Positions 1 to 5,406 of a DNA stretch of 5,406 nucleotides are shown here, piece after piece. Source of the stretch: an uncultured Planctomycetaceae bacterium. GTDB taxonomy: Bacteria > Planctomycetota > Planctomycetia > Pirellulales > Pirellulaceae. The DNA lies in contig CAIXSC010001007.1 of the NCBI GenBank assembly GCA_903921945.1, positions 1-5,406 of the forward strand. Direction: 5' to 3'. The position numbers and the translations under genes are program-made. A model generated the notes under the pieces. That model ran no database searches. It saw nothing but the letters and a program-made list of their open reading frames with translations, and was not told where the DNA came from. Position 1 is the stretch's first letter; each line of letters starts with the position of its first letter.

Positions 1-84
1 CGCATTGAGCAGGTGGATCAGCACCCGTTTGTGATGCGGGGCTCCTTCTCCCAAACATCTTTGCGCGGTGGACATCCAGCGCAT
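1..84 (-). CDS. Possible 5' fragment of an unrecognised minus-strand gene running off the left edge
   Basis: A minus-strand frame is open from a stop at 166-168 to the left edge. Possible starts are GTG at 99, ATG at 84 and ATG at 75; none has a convincing Shine-Dalgarno. The visible product ends GEGAPHHKRVLIHLLNA, which looks protein-like, but I do not recognise a family. The frame upstream of the ATG covers the KIDG-coding 12-nt repeat. The same direction as the operon and a gap of about 200 nt after its last gene would allow a separate transcription unit. It could equally be a chance frame or a decayed remnant. Confidence 0.22.
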   Translation of the reverse strand, partial: MRWMSTAQRCLGEGAPHHKRVLIHLLNA

Positions 85-291
85 AGACCGATCGATCACC
101 CCGCACAACCGCGCGAACCCGTCGTCGATCTTGCCGTCGATCTTGCCGTCGATCTTGCCGGTGGCTCAGGCTTCCATGGTCGGGATGACGTGCGCAGCGA
201 CCTAGCCTGGAAAGCATGCGCTCCCTTCGGTCGTCGCTACGCGACCAGGCGACTCGCCGTGGCTCCCAATTCGATGATCGTGGTCAAAGGC
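85..291. other. Gene-poor stretch downstream of the operon
   Basis: No supported gene is seen here; the plus-strand frame crossing it runs antisense into the toroid gene and lacks family features. Besides the 12-nt triple repeat, it contains an inverted repeat GCCTGG (205-210) with CCAGGC (245-250). This encloses a shorter hairpin, GTCGC (233-237) with GCGAC (241-245). There is no T-tract beside the stem on either strand, so an intrinsic terminator cannot be claimed. Confidence 0.4.
124..159. repeat. 12-nt direct repeat, three perfect copies
   Basis: GTCGATCTTGCC occurs three times back to back at 124, 136 and 148. It lies in the gene-poor stretch downstream of the toroid gene. Read on the minus strand in the frame open to the left edge it would encode KIDG three times, but it is not certain that this stretch is translated. 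Confidence 0.9.
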
Positions 292-2997
292 TTACTGAAA
301 GTAGACTTTGGCTTTCTCGCTCTGGTAACGGTAGTAGACTTCCAGCGTCAGGATGGCGAGGGCCGTCGAGTAGACTCGGCCGCCTTGATTGCCCCAGCGG
401 CTGTCGGGGGTCCAGCTGCCGCGGTCGCAGCGGTCGCCCTGCAATTGGCGCGCGACAAGTCGATTGCGAACGGCGTCGTTCCAGCGTTTCCATGGTTCGC
501 CGCCATGCTGGAACATCGCCAGCGTGCAGTTGTAAAGCAAATAGTAGTCATCCTCCTCGCGACCGCCAAAGAGTCGCAAGAGTGCCGGCTCGAAACCGGC
601 GGATTTGTCGAAACCGTCGGCTTTCTTCGCTAAAAACTCGGCGCCGTTCTTGACGATTTCCGAATCGCCGTGGCCTAGGAATAACTGGTCGATCAACATG
701 CCGACCCCGGTCGTGGCTTCGCTGATGAATTCGTGGGACGCTGTGTAGCCGGTGCGGCCCGTGCGGCCGACTCGGCAACGGTTCAGGAATCGTTCGACAC
801 CGGCGACGCACTCGTCGGAGACGTCCAATCGCGCCTCTTTGCCGCTCTTAAGCGCCAAAACTTGCCAGCCTGTGACCGAGATATCGCCGCCTTCCGCCTT
901 GGATTCCGTGTAGCGCCAGCCGCCATCGTTATGCTGGGTGCGCTGGATGTAACGCAGCGCGTTTTCGGTCGGGTCGCGGTACGGCGTCGAGGCTCCGGGA
1001 CGGGTCGCGACGCCAACGGCGTTCGCCTCGGCAAGCGCGAACGCGCCGATCCCGTGCTCGTACATGAAATGCCGGTGTCGAACGCCGCTGTGCGGTTGAT
1101 AGAGGCTGCCGTCCTTCTGCTGCTGGCGGACAAGCCAGTCGAGGCCGCGACGGACGTTCTCCGAAAATTTCTTTTGATTGTCATGGAAATGGCCGCCGGC
1201 TTGAAACGCCAGAATTGCCAACCCGGTTTGAGCCACCGCGAAATTGCCGCCGCCATGCTGGCAGTGCGGGTCGCTTTCACACCGCGAGTTGGCGTGGTTC
1301 TGCAAGCAGTCCGGACCCCAATGGCCATCCTCGGCTTGGTGCCTGGCGAGCCATTCCAAGCCGGCATTCACGGCCGCTTCGGATTCCCGCGAACCGCCGT
1401 AATCGATGATCCAGGCTTCGCGATTGGCTTGCGTCCGTTTCGCATAGAGGCCCTCCTGTTCGACGGTGGTGTTCTCGAATTGGTCGATCGGCGTGATCGT
1501 GGCCTTGCCCGCCGCATCGATTACCAAATCGCAGACTCGCCAGAGGTTGCCGCCTTGGACCGTTCGCGGCCGGAAACGGTAAGTTTGCCCGCCCTGATAG
1601 ACTTTCACTTCGGCTCCGGATCGCGACAACGCGTCCGCGGCGCCGGCGTCCGCATTGTGGATGAAATAGTGGTATTTCCCAGCCTGCACGCCGAGCACGG
1701 TGATGGTCTCGGGCCCCTCGCCATCCCGATCATCCACGTCCAGACTCACAAACTCTTTGCTTGCCAAGTCTCCCTTCTGTTTATGAAAGACATGAAAGCG
1801 TTGATTGCCGGGAAGGGGGCCTTCCAGGTGGGCATCCAAATCGCGGGCTTCGCCGCCCCAGGTGACCACGAACCGAATCTGGCCTTCCGCCAGCCCAGGA
1901 CTTAACGCCACTCGTAGCGGAACTGTCGAACCGGCGGCCAGCTTTGTGTCCAATTGTTCGGTGCTGAACCCGTTCGCCGCGATTTCGACCGAACCATCTC
2001 CGTCCGGCGCGTTGAGTAGCTGGAATTGGCCCTTGGTGTCGGTCACCGTTTCCAGCGGCGTGCCCGCTAGCCGCACTGTGGCTCCAGCGACAGGCTGGTT
2101 CGTCGTGGCGCTGACCACCGTCCCGGCGACGATCGCGTTGCCCAACGCCGCCTTCGGCGGGGCGGGGCCGACGGTTAATGTCGCCGTCTTCAATGACCAA
2201 CCAGCGCGATAACGCACCTGGATCGTGTCCTCGGACCGCACGCCAGCCCAGCGCCATTGCAGTGTTTCCGGTTTTTCGGAAGGGGACACTTCATCGAATA
2301 ATTCCGTGTCGCGATTCTCATCCCGTCGCCGAAACCCGATGCGGCCGCCCGAGACCGGTCGGAATTGGATCGCCAACCGCTCGGGATCCGCCGCGTCCCG
2401 GGCAATCGCCAGGTCGGTGTCCGAAAGCTCGGCATACGCCATGACCGCCGAGCGGTAATACATGGCGAACGCGGCTCCGGCGAGCAGCAAGACCAGGAGC
2501 GTTCCCAGGCCGAGTCCCCAGTTTCCCCAGCGTCGCCGCTGCAGCGAACGCTGCAACGCCATGGCCTGCCGCTGCAGTTCGTCCGGCTTTCCATGTTTCG
2601 GCCCGCGCACCACGGGCCCTGGCGGCGGTGGCGGGATTGGCCTCCGGGGCGGCGCGGGAGGCGGAACGGGCGAGTTCGGAGCAACCGACGATGGCGGCGA
2701 TTGCGCGGGCTGTGAAGTGGAAGCGGCTGATGAGATCGGCGCCGGCGGACGCGGGGGCGCGGGGGGACGAACGGGTGGAGCAGGGCGGGCTGGCGCGGTT
2801 TGTTGCGGCAGTTCACGACCACACGCCGAACACCGCTTCGACGAACCGGTCGGCGAACTGGCTGCCAACGCCGCAAAGCCAGGCGACGACGGGTCTGCCG
2901 GCGCTGTCTGGGCCGGCGCTGTCTGGGCCGGCGCTGTCTGGGCCGGCGCTGTTGGATTGGCAGGTAAAACTTGGCCACATTGCGGACAGCCGCTCAT
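292..2997 (-). CDS. Multidomain membrane protein: zinc ribbon, Pro-rich linker, TM, CarboxypepD_reg-like, YfaP-like, prenyltransferase-like toroid
   Basis: This is a 901-residue protein. A TTG at 3003 gives a longer frame but abuts the AAGGAG ribosome site, so the ATG at 2997 (6-nt spacing) is preferred. From the ATG: CPQC (4-7) and CSAC (56-59) form a split zinc-ribbon pair; 60-135 is Pro-rich; DELQR lies at 139-143; QRRRWGNWG precedes the TM helix at 159-180, giving N-in topology. Residues 179-267 are a membrane-proximal domain shared with the vWA protein. Residues 288-366 resemble a carboxypeptidase regulatory-like beta sandwich (GTVVSATTNQPVAGATVRL, TDTKGQFQL). Residues 372-503 resemble YfaP/DUF2135 (DLDAHLEGP, LDVDDRDGEGPETI). 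Residues 539-893 are alpha/alpha toroid repeats (AVNAGLEWLARHQAEDGHWG, RRGLDWLVRQQQKDGSL, ALRYIQRTQHNDGGWRY). No squalene-cyclase DxDD or similar catalytic motif is seen, so a binding or structural role is more likely than terpenoid chemistry. It is probably the last gene of the operon. Confidence 0.88.
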   Translation of the reverse strand: MSGCPQCGQVLPANPTAPAQTAPAQTAPAQTAPADPSSPGFAALAASSPTGSSKRCSACGRELPQQTAPARPAPPVRPPAPPRPPAPISSAASTSQPAQSPPSSVAPNSPVPPPAPPRRPIPPPPPGPVVRGPKHGKPDELQRQAMALQRSLQRRRWGNWGLGLGTLLVLLLAGAAFAMYYRSAVMAYAELSDTDLAIARDAADPERLAIQFRPVSGGRIGFRRRDENRDTELFDEVSPSEKPETLQWRWAGVRSEDTIQVRYRAGWSLKTATLTVGPAPPKAALGNAIVAGTVVSATTNQPVAGATVRLAGTPLETVTDTKGQFQLLNAPDGDGSVEIAANGFSTEQLDTKLAAGSTVPLRVALSPGLAEGQIRFVVTWGGEARDLDAHLEGPLPGNQRFHVFHKQKGDLASKEFVSLDVDDRDGEGPETITVLGVQAGKYHYFIHNADAGAADALSRSGAEVKVYQGGQTYRFRPRTVQGGNLWRVCDLVIDAAGKATITPIDQFENTTVEQEGLYAKRTQANREAWIIDYGGSRESEAAVNAGLEWLARHQAEDGHWGPDCLQNHANSRCESDPHCQHGGGNFAVAQTGLAILAFQAGGHFHDNQKKFSENVRRGLDWLVRQQQKDGSLYQPHSGVRHRHFMYEHGIGAFALAEANAVGVATRPGASTPYRDPTENALRYIQRTQHNDGGWRYTESKAEGGDISVTGWQVLALKSGKEARLDVSDECVAGVERFLNRCRVGRTGRTGYTASHEFISEATTGVGMLIDQLFLGHGDSEIVKNGAEFLAKKADGFDKSAGFEPALLRLFGGREEDDYYLLYNCTLAMFQHGGEPWKRWNDAVRNRLVARQLQGDRCDRGSWTPDSRWGNQGGRVYSTALAILTLEVYYRYQSEKAKVYFQ
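2897..2952 (-). repeat. 15-nt tandem repeat coding TAPAQ, about 3.7 copies
   Basis: The plus-strand unit GCCGGCGCTGTCTGG occurs three times exactly (2897, 2912, 2927), followed by an 11-nt partial copy. On the coding strand it gives repeated TAPAQ between the two CxxC pairs of the zinc ribbon. Exact identity between units points to recent expansion. Confidence 0.9.
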
Positions 2998-3003
2998 AGC
3001 CAA

Positions 3004-3009
3004 CTCCTT
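3004..3009 (-). promoter_or_regulatory. Shine-Dalgarno of the zinc-ribbon/toroid gene, deciding its ATG start
   Basis: The minus strand reads AAGGAG, TTGGCT, ATG, a 6-nt spacing. The TTG directly after AAGGAG is too close to be the initiator, so the ATG at 2997-2995 is chosen. The protein then begins MSGCPQCG, typical of an N-terminal zinc ribbon. Confidence 0.8.
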
Positions 3010-3032
3010 CTCCGCATGGTTCGAGGGAGAAC

Positions 3033-4193
3033 TTAGTCTTCGAGAATCCGGCCTTCGCTTAACACTTGTCCGAAATCGGCGATCGTCTGCACGCGGCCGG
3101 CGGAGCCGACCAACGGCTGATATTCGCCGCGAATCTCCGGTTGCGTGAACACCTGCAGCAGCACGCGACGTTCGGCCAACCGCTGCGCGACGACCGCTGC
3201 CGACTCGCCCGATTTCGCCGGCGCATGAAACCGGGCATCAGTCACGAGGAAAAACCGCCGCATCGCCTGTTCGTCAAACGGCAGTTCGAGCGCGGCGAGC
3301 AGCGCGTCGAGCGCGGATTCCGGCAAATCGCCGCCGTCGAATCGCCGCAACCCCTCGACGCCGCTGCGGAACACCGCGACGTCGTCGGTGAAGGCTCGCA
3401 CATCGCGCCATTCCGGCTCGGCCGCGTCGCCGAACCCCACGAGCGCGAACCGATGCTGGATGCGTTGTTGTCGCATGGCTTCCGAGAACTGCACGCAGCG
3501 GTCGCGAAGCGTGGCGATGCTGCGGTTCATCGAGCCTGTCGTGTCGATCAGAATCACGATGTCGGCTTTGCTGGACGTGGGAAAACTGCGCGACTGCTCG
3601 CGGCGCCACAACCAGCCGCGATAGCGGACGCGAACATCGATCGGTTCCCCCGGTTCGAATAGCCACGACCACGAGCGTGTCTGTCGGCCGGGTTGCTCGA
3701 AATAGTCCATCACTTCAGTGGTGATGCCACCCGATCGCCGCGCGAGGAACACGCGGCCCGGCCGACGCACGTCGAACGCGATTTCGACCCGGCCCTGGCT
3801 CGCCGGGTTCTGCGCGATCTCCACTCCGTCCAGCACCGCGTACGATCGGACCGTGGTTTGGTAGAGCCAACCCAACAACGCGAGCAACAACGCCAAACCG
3901 AAGAGGAACACGACAATCAGCAGTTTGCCGCGTCGGCCAGCGGAAACGTTCTCGGCTTCCAGCGAGGCGATCCAGCGTTGCAACTCATCGCTGCCCTTCG
4001 CACTGACGCTTACGCTTGCGCCGGCACTCGCGCCGGCGCTGGCGTTGGCACTGGCGCTGGCACTGGCGCTGGCACTTGCGCCGGCACTCGCGCCGGCACT
4101 TGTGCCGGCGGTGGCAGCCGGATGGCCGCTGCCGCTGCTCGCGGCGCGATTCCCCTTGGGAGGCGGCGGCGGTGGTGGTGGTCGGTTCGACAC
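3033..4193 (-). CDS. Single-pass membrane protein with extracytoplasmic von Willebrand factor A (vWA) domain
   Basis: This is a 386-residue protein with a GTG start. The start is supported by a GAGGAG Shine-Dalgarno 8 nt upstream and an in-frame stop just before it; the next in-frame Met is residue 222. Residues 5-12 are eight prolines and residues 29-67 are Ala/Ser/Gly-rich. DELQR (69-73) and the basic GRRGK (86-90) precede a TM helix at 91-110, which predicts N-in topology. Residues 111-200 form a membrane-proximal domain shared with the downstream gene product. The vWA domain (about 209-385) has the MIDAS motif DTTGS at 217-221, a GGDLPES loop at 287-293 in place of the usual Thr region, and VTDA at 317-320. 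Family knowledge: vWA domains bind ligands through a divalent cation at the MIDAS, so this one is probably metal-competent. It lies between the PP2C gene and the toroid gene in one apparent operon. The partner is unknown; TerY-like or BatA-like names would be unjustified. Confidence 0.9.
   Translation of the reverse strand: MSNRPPPPPPPPKGNRAASSGSGHPAATAGTSAGASAGASASASASASANASAGASAGASVSVSAKGSDELQRWIASLEAENVSAGRRGKLLIVVFLFGLALLLALLGWLYQTTVRSYAVLDGVEIAQNPASQGRVEIAFDVRRPGRVFLARRSGGITTEVMDYFEQPGRQTRSWSWLFEPGEPIDVRVRYRGWLWRREQSRSFPTSSKADIVILIDTTGSMNRSIATLRDRCVQFSEAMRQQRIQHRFALVGFGDAAEPEWRDVRAFTDDVAVFRSGVEGLRRFDGGDLPESALDALLAALELPFDEQAMRRFFLVTDARFHAPAKSGESAAVVAQRLAERRVLLQVFTQPEIRGEYQPLVGSAGRVQTIADFGQVLSEGRILED
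4014..4100 (-). repeat. Ala/Ser/Gly-coding 6-nt and 12-nt repeat tract in the vWA protein leader
   Basis: The tract is built of six-base units (plus strand GGCACT/GGCGCT and CCGGCACTCGCG variants). It encodes residues 32-60, alternating AS dipeptides flanked by AGAS units on both sides. It lies N-terminal to the TM helix, so the product segment is a flexible cytoplasmic linker rich in Ser. Confidence 0.8.
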
Positions 4194-4201
4194 AGCCCCA
4201 A

Positions 4202-4207
4202 CTCCTC
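4202..4207 (-). promoter_or_regulatory. Shine-Dalgarno of the vWA gene, deciding its GTG start
   Basis: The minus strand reads GAGGAG followed by TTGGGGCT and then GTG, an 8-nt spacing. An in-frame TGA lies immediately upstream, so no longer N-terminus is possible. This fixes the GTG at 4193-4191 as the start. Confidence 0.8.
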
Positions 4208-4257
4208 ACTCAAGATCCTCGGCAACTCAACCCTCGAGCACACACGTTGCGAGCGAA

Positions 4258-5406
4258 TCAAACTGTGTCGGAAGGACTCGTTCCTGGCGGGCTCGACGAA
4301 GCTTCGCCCGCGGAACTCGCAGTACCCGCCGCGCCCGCCGCCACGTCAATATGCGAAGCCTCGGGCAGAGTTGCATGCGATTGGGGCGAATGATCCACGA
4401 TTGCGGCGGTGGATTCACTCGATACATCGGTGGATGTGGAAACTCTGGCGACATCTCCAGCCAACATCGATTCGTCGACCGCTCCCGGGTTCACCACTCC
4501 CGCATCTAGCGTTCCTCCATGCATCGCTTCCGCATTCACCGCTTGGCGCTCGGCAGCGCCGCTCGAAGACTCGCGATCTTCCATCGCCGCGCCTGCCATC
4601 ACGTTATTGTCAAGCACTCCATTGTGGCTCGCGCTGCCTTCACCCGCGCTGCCTTCACCCGCGCTGCCTTCACCCGCGCTGCCTTGACTCGCGCTGCCTT
4701 CACTCGCGCTGCCTTGACTCGCGCCGCCTTCACTCGCGTTGCCTTCACTCGCGTTGCTGGTAGCACCGCCAGTGGAAAGCTCACTGCCCGGGCTGTCACC
4801 GCTTGCTCGCCCATTTTCCGGGCGATCGTGGTTCCCTGATTCAAGGACGGCGTGTTCGCTTGCCGTGGACTCGACTGCTGAGGCCTCGCTTTCCGGCTGG
4901 GGAGGCTCCTGGTCGTCATGGTTGGAGGGAGCCACCGAGTCCTCGGGCTCCGCCAATTCCGCGACGATGATGTCGTCTTCGGCGGTTGGCGGTTGCACCG
5001 CGGGGTTCACGAAGCATGGAGACGGCTCGATGACGGTGGCCGTTGGCGTGGCCGACTCGGAGGCTTCGACCACCGTGGAGTTTGGCGAATGGCCGACACG
5101 CAGGATCACAAGCGTTGTGTCGTCGACGCGAATCCGCTCGAGGGAATCGAGGAGCCGCAGGCTGCCGACCCGCTGCGTCCATGTGTAGGCGTCCTGTTGC
5201 CACAGTCCAGCCCAGTCGATTGGCTGGCCGATGTCGGACAGTCGATAGAGCCATTTCGCCAAGGCATCGCTGGAGAGCACAATCCAGTCACCGGCAAGGC
5301 AGTCGAATTCGCAACGCGACAGCGGCGGTTGCGGCTGCCGATTGCGGCTCGAACTGCAGAAGGTCAGCGGATCGCGGGCGAAGTCAGCTTCGGACGATAA
5401 CGGAAA
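4258..5406 (-). CDS. PP2C-type Ser/Thr protein phosphatase, 3' part (5' end outside window), with long disordered acidic tail
   Basis: The frame is open to the right edge, so only the last 382 residues are visible. An apparent GTG start at 5280 is an internal valine: the frame continues upstream with phosphatase-like sequence (FPLSSEADF at the edge, then GDWIVLSSDALAKWL). In-window residues 1-105 look like the C-terminal third of a PP2C fold. SSDAL (Asp47) matches the late TDG/TDA metal-binding motif, and RVDDTTLVILRV (Asp95, Asp96) matches the terminal DDxT metal-binding motif. Family knowledge: PP2C enzymes dephosphorylate Ser/Thr using Mn/Mg bound by such aspartates. The fold is followed by about 275 residues of low-complexity Glu/Asp/Ser/Ala/Gly sequence, including nine pentapeptide repeats of the ASEGS/AGEGS type. 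No TM segment is visible, so the protein is probably cytoplasmic. It ends in a TGA at 4258-4260, 64 nt before the vWA gene, and is probably cotranscribed with it. The PP2C call is fairly secure; substrate and tail function are unknown. Confidence 0.82.
   Translation of the reverse strand, partial: FPLSSEADFARDPLTFCSSSRNRQPQPPLSRCEFDCLAGDWIVLSSDALAKWLYRLSDIGQPIDWAGLWQQDAYTWTQRVGSLRLLDSLERIRVDDTTLVILRVGHSPNSTVVEASESATPTATVIEPSPCFVNPAVQPPTAEDDIIVAELAEPEDSVAPSNHDDQEPPQPESEASAVESTASEHAVLESGNHDRPENGRASGDSPGSELSTGGATSNASEGNASEGGASQGSASEGSASQGSAGEGSAGEGSAGEGSASHNGVLDNNVMAGAAMEDRESSSGAAERQAVNAEAMHGGTLDAGVVNPGAVDESMLAGDVARVSTSTDVSSESTAAIVDHSPQSHATLPEASHIDVAAGAAGTASSAGEASSSPPGTSPSDTV
4621..4755 (-). repeat. 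15-nt tandem repeat, nine units, coding ASEGS-type pentapeptides in the PP2C tail
   Basis: Nine consecutive in-frame 15-nt units encode NASEG, NASEG, GASQG, SASEG, SASQG, SAGEG (three copies) and SASHN. On the plus strand the core is GCTGCCTTCACTCGC with few substitutions. Copies toward 4650-4680 are nearly identical and the outer copies have diverged, as expected of an array growing by slippage or unequal exchange. The unit length keeps the frame, so copy number can vary without breaking the gene. Confidence 0.9.

Noticed and set aside
205..250. Inverted repeat as a terminator of the operon
   Set aside because: Stems are only 5-6 bp, the loop of the outer pair is about 34 nt, and no T-tract follows on either strand.
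13..633. A 206-residue plus-strand frame starting near the left edge
   Set aside because: Most of it lies antisense to the toroid-coding end of the large gene. The product has no recognisable domain, and its only regularity comes from the 12-nt repeat (VDLA three times).
319..1383. Squalene-hopene cyclase or other terpenoid enzyme
   Set aside because: The repeats match the toroid fold, but I see no DxDD-type catalytic motif, and the domain sits outside the membrane at the end of a multidomain scaffold.
733..1905. A 390-residue plus-strand frame
   Set aside because: It is fully antisense to the large gene, whose product shows clear domains. Long antisense frames are common in GC-rich coding DNA.
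2190..2978. A 262-residue Arg/Pro-rich minus-strand frame
   Set aside because: It overlaps the large gene in another frame, and its RPRQR repeats are an out-of-frame reading of the TAPAQ array.
4621..4755. Tandem array as a CRISPR
   Set aside because: The units are contiguous 15-mers without spacers and code in frame for a pentapeptide repeat.
3693..4763. A 356-residue plus-strand frame with RCLHP/RCLDS repeats at its end
   Set aside because: It crosses the intergenic gap and two minus-strand genes. The Cys/Leu/His repeats are only the antisense reading of the 15-nt array in the PP2C tail.
4599..4919. A minus-strand frame encoding repeated ARVKA units, resembling a basic histone-like tail
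   Set aside because: It is an out-of-frame reading of the PP2C tail repeat and lies inside a gene supported by its catalytic domain.

Overview
The window reads as a compact three-gene unit on the minus strand of a GC-rich bacterium. It is transcribed from the right edge toward the left. The protein architectures suggest a member of the Planctomycetota: a single-pass vWA protein, and a zinc-ribbon/proline-rich/TM protein with a carboxypeptidase-regulatory-like domain, a YfaP-like domain and a prenyltransferase-like toroid ending in a GGRVYSTALAILTLEVYYRY-type signature. That assignment is an inference from protein style, not from a marker gene.

Layout, right to left. Positions 5406-4258 hold the 3' part of a PP2C-type serine/threonine phosphatase gene, whose start lies beyond the right edge. 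Its catalytic remnant is followed by a long acidic, Ser/Gly/Ala-rich tail with nine 15-nt tandem repeats. After 64 nt comes a GTG-started gene (4193-3033) for a membrane-anchored vWA protein with a cytoplasmic poly-Pro and Ala/Ser/Gly leader. After 35 nt comes a large gene (2997-292) for a multidomain membrane protein. Both of the last two genes have good Shine-Dalgarno sequences, and these set their starts. Positions 1-291 hold no confident gene. They contain a 12-nt repeat in three copies, a weak inverted repeat, and a short minus-strand frame open to the left edge.

The most interesting observation is that the two membrane proteins are paralogous over a shared core. This core is a cytoplasmic DELQR segment, a TM helix, and a membrane-proximal domain ending in a VRYRxGW-like motif. 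After it they carry completely different C-terminal modules: vWA in one, and beta domains plus an alpha/alpha toroid in the other. Together with the adjacent cytoplasmic PP2C, this suggests an envelope-spanning assembly under phospho-control. It is loosely reminiscent of the TerY-type vWA/PP2C/kinase triads but has a different topology. No kinase is visible in the window. The joint function is inference.
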